A DNA stretch of 64,000 bases from Microstegium vimineum (GCA_022036555.1 CM039133.1:549902-613901); one strand, 5' to 3'. Shown: positions 1 to 13,068, counted from the first letter of the stretch. Notes: a model not told the origin generated them from the sequence alone. Program-made: numbers and translations.

Positions 1-840
1 TGCATTTTTAGGCTCTTTCATTTGTAATTAATTAGGGGAAAACAAAAGAGAGAAGAAAACAAGACAAGAGGAGTTCAGTTTTGTTCACAGGCCTTGTTTA
101 GATTTACAAATTAGCTAGTGAGGCACCAGAGACCATCAAAGGATCGATAGATAGCCGGCCTGGATTTGTTATGGCGCTATGTATTGTTCGTCGGTTTTCA
201 CTTGCTTTAAAGCTGGTAAACATGAGCGAGACATGGTGCGTGGCCGTCCTGTTTAAGACGTACTGTGTCGTATATACACACTTTATGATATGATCGTCGT
301 ACCCAGAGTAGAGTAATGATGATCGTATTGTCTTATAGTATCTCAAACACGTACAACAATCATATCCATGCCTGCCCCCTACCAGCATACTACAGTATTG
401 GTTATTGCTACAATACAATATGTTACAGAACCTCAATCATATCTCCAAATCAGTAGTACATTATATTATGGGGCTTATCAAGAAAGAAGTGGGTATCTTT
501 GTAGAGCAACTGGGAAACCAGAATTATATTACCTAGCTTCATGACTGTCGTTTTTATTTGGCTTCAAGTTTCTGTGTTCGAGTGATCACCTCAATGCGAC
601 TCCTATCTGCTGTAAACTGGATTTGCTTCCTTGTTATAAGAGTATATATATGACATAGCTGTGCTCCTGTTTTTTTTGTAAAAAAAAATTGCACTAATTT
701 TGCATATGATGAGAATACTCTGTCGAAGACACGCCAAGAATACAAAATAATGGCTGCTGCTTCGTACTGCAGCTCCGCTCCGCAAAAGTGATATTACTAC
801 TGAACAAACACTCATTGGCATCGAAGTAGGTTTTTGCTAT
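1..840. other. Intergenic, no gene seen
   Basis: AT-rich plant intergenic DNA. Reading frames here are short, overlap each other on both strands and resemble no protein family I know. Around position 91 there is a short stretch similar to the end of the element at 1694-1940, possibly a scrap of the same family. Confidence 0.5.
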
Positions 841-1216
841 GGTACTCCGGAATTAATGTGGATCGTCCATTTATTCCGATCCAACGATCACGATTATTTA
901 GGAGGTAATAGTATTTATTGATTTTTTATTTTATAGAAATAGGGTGGCTGCGGCGGCGTCCAGGTGGCAGTGCGTATGGAGCGTCGAGTGGCGGCGTCAA
1001 GGCGACGCACGACGCGTCCAGCAGCGGGGGCGTCCGGCGGCTGAGCCTCCGGATGGCTGCGGCGGGGGCCAATGCTCAGCGTACGGACGCCTCCGGATGG
1101 CTCCGGATTTTTTGATTTTTTATTTATTAATTTATTTAGTAAATTATTAAGTTTAGAAAAATCAACGGTCCAGATTTGATTTAAGATATTACCTCATGGG
1201 AGTTAACCGGAGTACC
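841..1216. repeat. Short inverted-repeat element with GC-rich core
   Basis: The stretch begins with GGTACTCCGG and ends with its exact reverse complement CCGGAGTACC. Inside the ends the sequence is AT-rich, while the core (about 945-1110) is very GC-rich with repeated CGGATGGCTGCGGC-like words. This looks like a small non-autonomous DNA transposon, perhaps one that picked up a GC-rich gene piece. I see no clear target-site duplication, so the class is not assigned. Confidence 0.4.
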
Positions 1217-1693
1217 TGAGCATTGACCATCAAAATAACCACAAAAATGGTAATTGTGTTTCATTTTACACTACTAGACATTAAACATCTAGCTCTATTC
1301 AACTGATGGTTTCTACGACTGATCCATCATAAATGATACTAAGTGGAACTGATAAGTTAAAGCGAACAAGAGTGTCATGAGTTCTGCTTGCTTCTGGTGC
1401 AGTGCAGCCGGACCATTTACCTGCCGATGGAAGATGAGCAGGAAGGAGAGAAGACGCCAGTACCAGTACCAGTACTTCTGGCATGATGAATGCGCAGATT
1501 TGGTTCGGTTGGCACCACTGCACACACATTCAATGTCCAGCGCGGCGAGTTCGTCCGCTTCCGCTCCCTCCCCTGCTGCTTGCTTGTATGTTCACAGCCA
1601 AACATGGAGGAGGCCGGTATGATAGATCTGGCAGGCACTAACGTCCCTCGATCCTGCACTCTCCTAGCTATTAGCTTCCCCCCTGCATGGCCT
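1217..1693. other. Intergenic, no gene seen
   Basis: Several overlapping frames of 60-80 codons lie on both strands, but none has a start context, domain or codon bias that favours it over the others. Nothing here is recognised. Confidence 0.4.
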
Positions 1694-1940
1694 GGCCTTG
1701 TTTAGATCTCGGAATCGGGAGTGCCCGATTCGGCACAGTAGCAATTTGTTTTTATGTGGTAGAAATTGTCCAAATTTTGTCTAATTAGGCTTAAAATGTT
1801 CGTCTAGTAAAACTGTGCAATTAGTTTTTGATTTCATTTATATTTAGTACTCCATACATATGTTGGCATTTCAATGTGACGGGGAATAGGAATTCTGCAT
1901 AGTGGAATTTGGGGGTGAATTTTGGTATCCAAACAAGGCC
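1694..1940. mobile_element. MITE with GGCCTTGTTT termini
   Basis: The left end reads GGCCTTGTTTAGAT and the right end TATCCAAACAAGGCC, an inverted repeat of about 11-14 bp. The interior contains GTGCAATTAGTTTTTG and similar words that I associate with a very abundant grass MITE type. No transposase is encoded. The superfamily (PIF/Harbinger or other) is not certain because no target duplication is clear. Confidence 0.65.
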
Positions 1941-3349
1941 TAAGTAATAACATGTAGGTGTGTAGCATGCATGTACCTGCAATATGTATTACTCTGTAGT
2001 ACAGGAGTTTTTTTTTTTTGGGCTCAAACCTCAAAGGATGTCCGATCCAATATATATGCATATTTAGGGTTTGCTTGGTACAGCTTACGATACAGTTTTT
2101 AACATTAATTTGGAGGATCTTTAATTCAAATCCTTTTATTGTTGAATGAGGTTATACTAACAACATGCTAAGAAAATATTGTACGTACACTATTAGAGCA
2201 AATCTTACTAGCAGCATGGGAGTTGATGATCTGGCTTTCCTTAATTTGTTCCTTATAGAACAATAGAACGCTAATTAAACTTGCTACCATGACAGTCCCC
2301 TAGTTGGTCCATGATGAAATCCCCGTAGCTTAGCTAGCCCCATGAAGGTGCATTTGCATTGCATTGGATGCAATGTTTGGATAAAGATGGCGGTCATGCC
2401 TTGCTAGGCCAACTTTTTGCTTGCCTTGCCTCTGATGGCTTTACCTACGAGGTCGTGTTACTCGAGTAGATAAGTGGTGGTATAACCCATGATTAGGGTA
2501 AAACAAAGCACACCATGACAAGGGCAAGACGAAGATGCCGCCTGCCCAAGGACAGCGGAATGAAAAGCACCGAGTCGGGGGTCAGGGTCCCACATGACAG
2601 CGACAGTGAGGCCGGTGCACGGGCTGTGACCGTGTCCTTGACCAGCTGGCCTGTCTCTGTTTCTGCGCTGCACCGGTAGTCCTCCTACACAAGGCTGGGT
2701 ATAAAGCGCCACCGTCGCAGTGGCAGCTAGCGACGCCGAGTGGGACTGCTGCCAACGCGGCGACACGAGGGGCGAGGACTTCCTCCTGGCCCCACGTGGG
2801 GTACAGCCGGCCGTGCGGGCCCCGCTCGTCATTGCTGCGCCACCCACCGGTCACCACGTCCCCAGGCAGAGGCAGAGGCAGGGATTTTCCTTTCCTTCCA
2901 CCCCAAGACAGACAGACAGACTCTCTCACTCGCCGCGCCTCTCCCCACGGATGGAACCCACCTGCCAGAGATACACCACGGGGGCCGGCCCACACATTGA
3001 CCTCCCTCTCCTCTCCTGTCCCCCGTCCTCTCTCTGCTCCAGCTCAGTCCGTCTCCGGCCGCCACGCCCCGCACGGCTTCCTATGCACACTGCCTCGCCC
3101 AGCGGTGCCTCACGCTGCCAGGTAGGCCCGGAGGTACCCGGGACCCAAACGTCTGTGACTAACCCCTCCCCCCTTCGCCTAGCAGGACCCCGCCGCACGC
3201 GCTTCAAAGCACACTGCCCCCCAAAGCCCTCTGCCCCAAGCTCGCCCATTCACCACCACCTCGCTCCTCTGCCTCTGCCTCTGCGCTCTGCCGCTGCTGC
3301 TGTCACACCACCACCACCACCACCACCACCGCCTCCGGCGAGGCCAGCC
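1941..3349. other. Upstream region of the LRR gene
   Basis: AT-rich DNA to about 2550, then a sharp rise in GC towards the LRR gene start, as is common at grass promoters. A CAC trinucleotide run lies at about 3306-3332, just before the start codon and probably in the 5' untranslated region. An open frame runs through this area into the LRR frame, but the residues before 3350 are low-complexity and lack family similarity, so I do not treat them as coding. Confidence 0.5.
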
Positions 3350-4549
3350 ATGGCCTCGCGCCTCCTACCGCCGATACTCCCGGCCCTTCTCTCGCTCCTC
3401 CTCTTCCTCTCACCGGCGGCGGAGGCGACGCTCCACCCAGTGGACTACCTAGCACTCCAATCCATCCGACGATCCCTCTCCGACCTCGACGGCTCAAACT
3501 TCTTCGCCTCCTGGGACTTCACAGGAGACCCCTGCTCATTTCTCCGGCATCACCTGCTCTCCAACCACCGGCCGCGTGACAACCCTCGCACTCGGCGACC
3601 CACGCGCCGGCGCAGCCGGTCTCACCGGCACATTCCCCTCTACCGCAATCTCCACGCTCCCATCCCTCACCTCCCTCACCCTGGTCCCCGGCCGCGTGAC
3701 CGGTCCCCTCACCTCCACCGTCACCTCCCTCCCATCCCTCCGCTTCCTCGCTCTCTCCAACAACCTCCTCACCGGCGACCTCCCTTCCTCCTTCTCCCCA
3801 ACCCTCCGTACAATCGACCTCAGCAAAAACAGCTTCACCGGCCACATCCCACCGTCCCTCTTCGCCCTCGCTGACCTCCGCACACTCATCATCTCCCACA
3901 ACTCCCTCTCGGGTTCGATCCCACGGTCAGTTCGGTCCCCACTTCTCCACCTCGACCTCCGCAGCAACCGGCTCTCCGGCGGCGTCCCACTCCTCCCACC
4001 CACACTAGTCTACCTCTCGCTCGCCGGGAACCGTCTCTCAGGCCACGTCGGGAGCGTGCTACGACAACTCCCGAGGCTGTCCTTCCTCGACCTCGGACGG
4101 AACTGGTTCTCCGGCGAGGTCCCAGGTGAGGTGTTCGCGTTCCGGAATATCGGATACTTACAGCTCCGTAAGAACGCCTTCTCCGGCGAGCTTCGGCCGT
4201 CGGGACGTGTCCCAGCGGGTGCCATGGTTGACCTCAGTCATAACGCGCTGTCTGGACGCGTCCCGCCTGAGCTCGCTACGGCGGCGGCTGTGTACCTTAA
4301 TGGGAACCGGTTTGCTGGTGAGGTGCCGAGGGAGGTTGCTGCGGCGGCGGAGGAAGGAAGGATGCGTGTGCTTTTTCTACAGGATAACTTCCTCACTGGG
4401 ATTGCAATGGGAGGTGTGCCGGCTAGCGCTGCCGTGTGTGCCCACTGGAACTGTGTTCCCCGCCGCTGGCTGTTGTCGCTGCCTGCCCTGCTAAGGGCGG
4501 TAGGGGTCGCCGCCGGCCACAGACGCAGTGCCGCGGCCGGAGAGGGTGA
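3350..4549 (+). CDS. Secreted LRR protein (DRT100-like), two frameshifts
   Basis: The start ATG opens a signal peptide (MASRLLPPILPALLSLLLF, about residues 1-27), followed by an LRR N-terminal cap (ALQSIRRSLSDL ... FFASWDF ... GDPC) and about ten plant-type LRRs with LxxLxLxxNxLxGxxP spacing. No kinase or membrane segment follows, which fits the plant extracellular LRR family of about 390-400 residues. The frame breaks after GDPCSF, where a T run at 3539-3541 has one T too many. It breaks again at the C run 4458-4461, which is one C short. The two shifts cancel: after the second one the frame gives a CPAKGG...TQC tail, conserved in this family, and a TGA stop at 4547-4549. Corrected length is 399 residues. 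Single exon. The indels look like homopolymer sequence errors, but a real pseudogene cannot be excluded. Confidence 0.85.
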
Positions 4550-6989
4550 CTTCTTCACTTCAGTCATCACACCGAGCTGGTAAAGGGGGTTTTGGCTGGG
4601 TTTAGTGGGTAATGGTGATGGTCGTCAGGAGGTCTCATGCCTCATGAGACCCACAAGTTCAAGTGATTAGTAATAATTCTTGGTGTACATTTTTACTATG
4701 CGGTTAACCCTGAGATATAGGGCTGTGATTTTGTTCGGTTGGACACATGGACGGAGGAGGATGTCTGTGGTTGTACTTCTACTACATAGGAAAAACTTTG
4801 TGTATGTAAAGGAAAAAAGTTAGAATTAAGGTGCAGTGCTTCATGTTGTTTGGTCTCAAAACTCTGAAGAAATCAAATGGAAACCCACAGTTTCTACTGT
4901 CATTTGTGTTGATAAATTGTTTGCCCCTGCCATTATCTTATCCTTATGAATTCATATCAAGTTAGTTTGCTCCATATGATTCATATCAATCTTAATTCAC
5001 ATTGCATCTATTTTGCCAATGTAAGTGGATTCATACACTGCACTGAAGACAGAGTCAAGATACTCTATTTCTTTTTCTGCATCTTTCCACAATGTTCAGT
5101 TCAGCTAAGTTACCTGTATTTATATACTGAGATTAATTGGTACTCAAATTGAACAGGCCAGCAATTTGTATCATACTTGATTCATGCATAATTTTGCTGC
5201 AGGCAGTTCATAGTGTGTCATAGCTGCTTATGTATGAATTCTGTTGCCTGTTCTCGAACCAAATGACAATCCGCAAATTTGACATCTTCTTTCCAGGACA
5301 GAGTCCCTTGTCATCTCATTCGCTGCTTTTGTTTCTTCCCAGCTTTCATCTTTCCAATTGTCCGTTGTATACTTATATCTGATGCGTTTCCACAGTGAAT
5401 GGTAAAGCAAATGTAAAAAAAACTCTCTGTTTTCCTCTGGACGCCTGTAAGACACTAGTACAGTACAAGCTGTAATAATAGAGATGGTTGCTCCTGAATT
5501 TCTTATGTGTGGTTGTGGTCCAAACAAAACTACAGCTCGCCCACAACTCGCACATCTGTACTGATTGCTGAGATTAATCGGTATCGAAATCCAGCTGGAC
5601 AGATATATACTTGTACATACAATCTGTAAGTAGTAGTAGTTCTTAAGAGCTCTGCTCCAGAAAACGCGTCAGTCTATTCTCTGTCGGGGCCTTGGGGGTA
5701 GTGTGCTGCACTGGGGATCCATATACACTGCAGTACAGTATCTTTTTTTTTTCTTTTCTGAATGATGAACTTTGTAGTCTCAACCAGTGGGCATCATCTC
5801 CTCCCTCGTTTTTGTCACCACTGCCTTTTTTCTCTTGCTCTTTCCCTCCTTCCAAGAATCCAAGCTCCTCCTCACTTTGGGAGCCAACTCAGCATCCAAG
5901 GTAGCTGGAATTGACAAGAACGAACGATCTGCTAGTGTTACAGTCTGTCAGTGACTCAGTGAGTAACAGTAGTCTTCCATCTCCATCATATCGGATTCTA
6001 TGTACGTACTCCACTGCACCTCCTGCAATGCAAGTGTGTCTTGTTCTTAGTAGTAGTAAGACCTTTTTAACCTTTTCACAATAAGAAAAAGCAAGTGGTA
6101 AAGCAGTAGTACAAGTATACTTACTAGTGTTAGATTCGACCCAAAATCTCTTGGAATCCGAGGGATTCATGGCTGAGAACCCGTACTGATGAATCATGCT
6201 GTACTAAGCTGCAAGTAATCCGGCTGTCAGTGTCTCAGTGAGCATCACCGTGGTAATATATTACAACTAAACTTTCAGTAACTTTTCACCCCGCTCTCTC
6301 CTAATCATGACCTCAAATCTTTTTCCCTGTTGGTAGGCAGGCAGGCAAGCAAGCAGGCATCATTCCTGCTTGCTTGCCTAGGCCCTAGCCGAAGCAAAGC
6401 CTTTTTGGTCTTTGGACAGCAGTTGCCTGGCGCATCATGAGGCATCATCATTGACTATGCCCTGCTGCTGCCGCCGCCATTGTGCCTGAGAGGAGCATGC
6501 TATCATGATCCTTGGCGGCGTCCATGGCAAGTTGGCGACAACGCTCCAGATGGATTACTGAGAAGCCACCAGCCTAATGAGCGACATTGATTACTGAATC
6601 ATGTCTTAATTACTTCTTCTTTTTTTCGCATGTTACTAGCAAGCATTGCAGTCCAAAATAAACAGCCTTATTACACTCACTGCTACTACTCCATGCCTGC
6701 AATTAGGCCACTATTGCAGTTGCAGAAACACACACGCACGCACGCACGCACGAAAGTGGCAGGCGAGACGAGTGGACAACAGCTAGCTGGGGTGCTCTCT
6801 GCTGGTTTGCCATCAAAGCCGCTGACTGAGCCGGCCGGGTCCCCTGCATCTGCATAGGCGCTGCTTTGCGTTGCCGGTACGCGAAAGAGGCCAGCAGTAG
6901 TGAATATAATATTAATATAAATATAATGGAGGACGACGCCCGGGGGTCTTGACTGTGGCTCCCTGTGCTGGACGCCAGTCGGTCGCCGC
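4550..6989. other. Intergenic, no gene seen
   Basis: This starts with the 3' flank of the LRR gene. The rest is AT-rich DNA with short unsupported frames, a CACG run at about 6730-6752 and the hairpin listed separately at 6343-6379. Confidence 0.5.
6343..6379. repeat. Perfect 15-bp hairpin
   Basis: AGGCAAGCAAGCAGG is followed by a 7-base loop and then its exact reverse complement. The repetitive word GGCAAGCA suggests slippage origin; no function is implied. Confidence 0.6.
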
Positions 6990-8434
6990 TTGTCTAGTTG
7001 TCTGTCCTGGTTTGGGCGCTGCTGCTACTCCCTACTCTGCTGGCCTGGGCTGACGGGCCCGTTGCGGAATGTGAGATGGCGAGAGGGGATCGGAGGAGGG
7101 TGCCAGTGCCAGTGCCAGCCATTGGTTTCAGGGTCGTCACGGGTTTGTTGTACCGGCCGGTGCTGTCAGCATCCACCTCTCGGCCCTGCTGCACCCACCT
7201 CTGCTCGCTCTGCTGCTGCGTTGTGGTCGCCAAGCCAACCAGCCAATTGCCAATTGCCACAGCCCGATAATGCTACTGTACTGTATCTCTATGTATGCTA
7301 CTGATATCAGCCGGCCATCCGACTATTGTTTTTCTCTCACAACAAAACAGTCAGAAACAATATCAACCGATTTATCAGCCACCGAAACGACGTTCCAATC
7401 CGGTGCATGCTGATCTGAATTGCTCTATTTCATATTTAACAGAGTAGTACCTACCGATTACAGATTAAAAATGCACTACTTAGTTTTGTATCTCTTAGAT
7501 AAATAGTAAATAGCTAAACATATTTCAAAAAATATCATTTAACCGCTACCTCCCAAATGCAAAGCCTATTAGTAGTTCAATGCATGATAGTTTGTACTTT
7601 GAGATTGTTCTTATACTGATCAAAAGATGTGCCCTCTAGATTTTCATGCTTTTCTTGCTAGAAATCAAACTACATTTGAGCCAGAATGCATGACAAAACA
7701 GATTGAAGTTGTCATATGGCACTCATTTCCCTCTCTATAAATATATGCACTGCCCTTCTTACTTCTCCTACCAAAAACACTCGGGCATCCTTCAGCACAT
7801 TTCACATTAGATTCCGGAAGGAATGCTAATGTGGGGGCTCACGCCTAGCCTCTCACCCTCGCTAGAGATTAGGACGGGGAGGATAAGGGTTTCCCACTGC
7901 AGGAGTAATGAAGCCAAGGTGCAAGGATAAACGACAATGAATCAATGGTTATTCATTCATTCATCCTGGAACAGTACCGGCCGGCCATATACGTGGAGGC
8001 AGGCAGAACAAACTTACTCTTATAAACTTACTCTTAGTGCAAGGATAAACTTACTCCATATACGTGGAGGGTGTGGTCAACCAAATGGGAAAAAGATTAT
8101 AGCCGAGTTGGAAACGGACGACCGTGACACCGTGGTGATTGGGTTAGATGAAAAAAATATGTGGCAAATTTTTTGACTTTTTAATATTAAGTATATATTA
8201 AGATACATGTAGATTATTTAGGCAGGCTTCTCGTCCCTTGTTGGTTCATCGAAAAAACTATGTACCCCTTACTCTTATGGTCATCTCAATAAAGGGTAGC
8301 AGCACTCTTCAGTGGAAGTCTTGTTGTCCATTGTCCATGGCATTCGTTGCATTCAATTGCCAAGAATTTGTCTTTGATAGATTTAATTTTTGGAGTAACA
8401 ACTCTGGCCATCATATATAACTCATCCCTTAATA
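6990..8434. other. Intergenic, no gene supported
   Basis: A short GC-rich patch (about 6840-7260) is followed by AT-rich DNA. A TATA-like CTATAAATATA at about 7735 stands before a pyrimidine-rich stretch that could be a transcript start, but I find no convincing reading frame after it. Confidence 0.4.
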
Positions 8435-10320
8435 ATAGCTTGGGTGCTTCAAATCAAATACGGCTGCTCAAAACAATTCTGAAGTCTTCGGGGATTTTTT
8501 AGGCCATTGACATTGCTCGAGTTGTTTTCCTTTTGTCACCCATGCATGACTTGTGTGCAGAAGTTCGGTACTCAAACTCATCGTCTTGCATCCAGTTGGT
8601 GGATATCTTGCTGGTCGCTGCACGAAGTATTGATTCTTGCCTTGGTTTAATTTTTGGGAATTTCATTAGGAAATTTGTCTTTGTTTGCAACATGCACGTA
8701 CTGGTGCACAAGCCTAAGCTAGTTATTTATATACCTGGTTCGAGATTTCTGGTTCTTTATTCCAGATTAATCCGTCCCATCTGACTGATGACGGATGTGG
8801 TTGTAGTGGATTTTCTTCGAAGTGACCCATGTTGTCCATGTTTGTTTGAACACATTTGTCTAGAGATTTGTTGAATCCAAGGACAAATGCTTGATAGAAC
8901 GAGGAAAGGTCAACACTCTATACATATAGCCGTTGGTCGTACACTTGGCTGGTGCAGTGAAGCGCAGCTGGAGGCCAAAAGTTGTACTGTGTTGTTTGTT
9001 TGTAATGACGAGCCTGAGCATATCTAAGAGGTTCTTCGTATCCTTCTTAAATTGTAGAAATAGAGATTTTTGTGAAAAACTATTCTCCAACACTTATCTA
9101 AATGATCATCTAAATATAACAATCTTTTATTCTGGATTTTTTATTAGCAAAAAATAGAAGACAAGAATGGATCTATAGAGTACGCATGGGACTCTTGGAA
9201 TAGTTATTTAGAGGGTGGGATTAGAAAGACTCTTGTAGATGCTCTTCGAAGAGATTAGCTAAATCATTCTGCAAAGTTAAATTTGGCTATCATTAAGGAA
9301 AAAAAACGTCTCCAACTAACTCTGTAAATGACTATCACTAGAGTATTAAGGCTTTAACGCTCCATTATAATGGAGGCGGGCACCTTTCATACCGGGTGAA
9401 AGCACGTCAGCTGAGAACAACAGAGGTGGACGAGCCCCACCGTCACCTAAAAGAAATCATGTACTAGTGTATCTAAATTTAGTGATTCTCCATCGCACCT
9501 CATTCGCTCTACTTTTAGATAGCCTACCTCATTAGCTATCCATTATTTAGTTTTACAGAGTCTGTTTGAGTAATATTATTTATTTTAGAGAGTAATCAAC
9601 AGTAAATTTAGCTAATCTTTTTCGCTAATCTCTTGGAGATCCTCAGGTTGAGGTTGATAGCGAGAGAGCGAAAGCTGGTTGGTGCTAGCTTTTGGGTTCA
9701 CCTCGCGGTGTGGGGTGCATGCCTTGTGGCTCTCTGCCTGCTAGTTCCGCCTTCAGCCAGCCTACAATCTGCATCGTCATACATATGTTGGACATTGTTT
9801 CCGTGGCCTTAGGATGATTAGATGAATTACAGTAATTAATCTACTGGTGGTATGGGTGCGTATATAAGACTGCCATAGACGTTGCAACTAAAAGGCGGCA
9901 TGTATTTTGTTCTATATCACACATAAACTATTCATATCCGTGGAGTAATGCATGACAAATAAGAGAATCTAATGAAAGCCTATGTGCCAACTTGGTATAT
10001 ATATGCATGCCTGTCTAGCTTTTTCATGGCTACCACTACTTTATTTATGCTTCTAGGTTGTAGCTAGTCTGTATGACCATCATACAACTTCACTCTCTAG
10101 CTAGCTCACCAATGAGGTTTTGGAGGAAGCCAAATGCAAAAGCTAAATGTTTTGATGCAGTAGTCCTTGCTCAAGATGTACCCATTCATCGCCATCGACA
10201 CCGAATATCCCGGAACCGAGTATCCAGGCGTAGATGGATATCGGCGTGCCAGGCTCCGCGACCATGCGAGCGATACACGCTCGTGAAGGCATTTGCTGAA
10301 TTCAACAATGTTGCCAATGA
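8435..10320. repeat. Segmental duplicate, copy 1
   Basis: Stretches at 8438-8955 and 9655-10320 match 24850-25385 and 25405-25930 in the same order and orientation (shared words such as CTTGGGTGCTTCAAATCAAA and ATTGACA-TGCTCGAGTTGTT). The stretch 8955-9655 is extra in this copy. The last part (from about 9842) also matches 12470-12900. The duplicate ends in a fragment of a CAF1-like gene. Confidence 0.7.
9016..9644. mobile_element. Inverted-repeat insertion in duplicate copy 1
   Basis: This block is missing from the duplicate at 25 kb. It begins GAGCATATCTAAGAG and ends with a diverged reverse complement (CTCTTGGAGATCCTC), resembling the GAGCATCTCCAAGAG ends of common grass MITEs. No coding capacity and no clean target duplication are seen. 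Confidence 0.4.
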
Positions 10321-11167
10321 CAACAACACATCATATCGGTTGCAAATTGATGATAGTGCAACAGATTTTGCAACCTACGTTGGACAAAAGAAGAACACAT
10401 ATCAAGGAAACTCTGTACTTCTGCAGGCCCGTAGAGGACCTGTAAAAATATCTCGTACCTATACTATAAAGGCAACGATGTTAGCAAATATCTCGTACCT
10501 ATACTATAAAGGCAACGATGTTAGCAAGCTGGTTCATGTATCGACTTTGTCTCATAATGAGTTTCTTCTTTGCAGTGACTAGTTTAGCATGCTGATCAGA
10601 GGTTTCAAGAGGTGGCATAAGCTGGTAAATGAGCTCCACGAGCATCTGGACCTGTAGTTGGGAATTGAATAATGTCAACTGCCGAGATTCGCCAAGATGT
10701 TTGCAGGTGCTTCATAACATGCATGTAGATGGCATACACATATCTACTGTCTTGTGATATCACAGAAGTCTACTGGTGGCTTGAATGTAAAAGCGCGGCC
10801 CCTTTGTGCACTCTCTAAAAGTAAAATGCAACTATATTCTGATTAATTTATTTTTATGTAATATATGTGATACAATATTATGTTAACATTCCCTCATGGA
10901 ACTTGGCGCCTTAGGGGGAGTTAAGGCACCTCAATCACATGGCCTCAATCACAGGTGCATGACCACATGATTGACTGCACTAAGTAATACAAAGAGAAGA
11001 GCTCATCTGGTGGCCTGGTGGCCTTCTGCGGCAATGGTAAAGACGCTCACTGGCGGTGGGACGAGGCATGGCATGAGTTTTTGGCTCAGGCGAAGGCTCT
11101 CCTCGGCGGTAGTCGAGTGTTCAACTCCAAGTATATGGCAGAGTACTGCAAGCGAGCGGACCTGTGA
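10176..11167 (+). pseudogene. CAF1-type deadenylase fragment, copy 1
   Basis: Starts ATG TAC CCA and reads YPFIAIDTEYPG, the first nuclease motif of CCR4-associated factor 1 (the D and E of DTE are catalytic in this DEDD family). Similarity breaks after about 140 bases, following a small insertion and frame loss. A second patch at about 11018-11167 reads FLAQAKALLGGSRVFNSKYM and then a stop, which fits the middle of CAF1 where a conserved D/N-x-K-x-M occurs. The pieces are not joinable into one frame, and a 50-bp tandem duplication lies between them. Clearly non-functional. The first patch is a strong match; the second is an inference. Confidence 0.65.
10446..10545. repeat. 50-bp tandem duplication
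   Basis: Two exact head-to-tail copies (10446-10495, 10496-10545), each beginning AAATATCTCGTACCTATACT. Their identity suggests a recent slippage or unequal exchange inside the CAF1 pseudogene. Confidence 0.8.
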
Positions 11168-12469
11168 GCCTAGCATTGTTCGCGGTAACAGTCGTATAGG
11201 AGGGAATATAATATTTGGAAGATTGTCTTAGTGTTAAATTGCAGATTTTTTTGAAATAAATTGAAATAAATTGGTATCTATCTTAACTGGAAGATTGTCT
11301 TAGTGTTAAATTTGGATCTATCTATAGTAATCTAAGGGTCACTATCACTTTGATTTTAATTTTTTTAATTGATCAAAATCTCTTTAGTTTTTTATGTTGT
11401 AAAATGCACCAACTTTATTCTATAAGAATAGGAGAATAAGGAATCCTAATTCTATGAGTTTGTATGCGGCTTCTTAACAAAATTTTAGGCCTTGGCATGA
11501 CTATAAATACCAGGGAGCTTTATGTTGTAATGACTAATATTCAGAGAAATAAAGAATAGTCTCCTATGTGTTGTGTTTATATGTTCTATATTCATCTACT
11601 ATGTTGCTCATGAGAGAGGAGAAGGGAACGTCCTAACCGCTGGTGACGTGTTTCAAAACACGTTGTCAACCTAATAAGCTCACGTCGACATCACCGTTAA
11701 AGTCGTCGTCGATCTAATGCCACACAGCCTACGCGGTATATATATCTACTAATCACTATATATATATCTACTAATCACTGTCCTACGCGACACCCGCGAC
11801 ATTTGAGGTGGATCAAATTGACATCCTCTACAGGATGCCAAAGAACCCGACCATCAAGTAGGGATGAGCTACTGAATGTTTGGATTTGTATGTTGATGAG
11901 CTACCGAATTCCCTACAGTCCACTCCTCTCACGCTACATAGCTGGACCTCTCATGAAAGATGAAGCAACTCATGGCCAAGGGATCCAGCATTGAGTTCTT
12001 GGCTGGGTTCCTTCAACTCTGACAGGACAGGCACATAATACCATGCGCAAGAATGGTAGATCGAGGGAGGTATCTGAAGCAGATTCTTTGGAACAACTTT
12101 GGACATGCACAGATCGATCATTATCTAGATTTTAGAACCATCTTTTTTCTTCTTCTTTGGCATCAGATTGATCAGTGCAATATTGCCTGCGCAGTTCAAA
12201 GCGTGCGCGGCATTCTGGTTCGTTCACAAGGCCAAGTGTCTTTGTTTTTTTCTGGGAGCGACCACTTGGTCAAACAAATGTCAATGACTATAGCACGCCT
12301 TCACACAATTCTCGTTATCTCTTCTGCAGCAACTGATTTGTCTTCCACGGATTGTATTTGACTGCTTCCTATCCTACATGTGTCTGTTTGATTAGTTTTC
12401 TGTTGGTCTGTGTGTTCGGCGATCTGCTTGTCAGTCCGCTCGTCCCAATTGAGTTCTAAGGGTGTATAA
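11168..12469. other. Intergenic, no gene seen
   Basis: AT-rich stretch with a short direct repeat (TATATATCTACTAATCACT twice near 11740-11780). Frames of up to 102 codons have no recognisable family or bias. Confidence 0.45.
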
Positions 12470-13068
12470 GACTGGTGGTACGACGGGTGCATAAGACTTC
12501 CATGAATGTTGCAACTAAAATGCGGCATGTATTTTATTCTATATCACACATAAATTGTTCATATCCATGGTGTAAATAAATGACGAATAAGGGAATCTAA
12601 TGAAAGCATGTGTGCCATCTTGGTATATATACATGCATGTCTAGGGTTTTCAAGGCTACCCCTACTTTATTTATGCTTCTAGGTTGTAGCTAGTCTGTAT
12701 GAACATCATACAACTTCACTTTAGCTAGCTAGCTCACCAATGAGGTTTTGGATGAAGCCAAATGCAAAATCTAGATGTTTTTGATCCTAGTAGACCCTGC
12801 TCACGATGTACCCGTTCATCGCCATCGACACCGAGTACCCAGGCGTAGCCTGGCATCGGCGTGCCGGACTTCGCAGCCACGCGAGCGATACACACGGGTG
12901 AAGGCAAACGTGGATCAGGTGCCCATTGTGCAGCTCGGGATCGCACGCTACGACAAGCACGACAACCTCTCTATGCTCTACGACGGCCACATACGTCCGC
13001 TCGAGCTCATCTTCTTCATAGACTTATGCGTGCGACCGCCACGCACGAGATTCCTATGGTCATAGTAC
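12470..13068 (+). pseudogene. CAF1-type deadenylase fragment, copy 2
   Basis: The flank 12470-12800 matches those of copies 1 and 3. ATG at 12806 reads MYPFIAIDTEYPGVAWHRR, then one base is gained near 12880 and the next frame continues ERYTRVKANVDQVPIVQLGI, both typical of the N-terminal third of grass CAF1 proteins. The similarity stops at about 13025 and the CACTA transposon begins at 13089. No matching 3' part follows the transposon at 22997, so the gene was already truncated before the insertion. Confidence 0.75.

Noticed and set aside
2720..3349. Extended N-terminus of the LRR reading frame
   Set aside because: The frame is open, but the residues are low in complexity, proline- and serine-rich, and a clean signal peptide starts at the ATG at 3350.
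6998..7304. Cysteine-rich small frames
   Set aside because: The two overlapping frames lack ATG support or a consistent cysteine pattern, and the GC-rich patch explains their openness.
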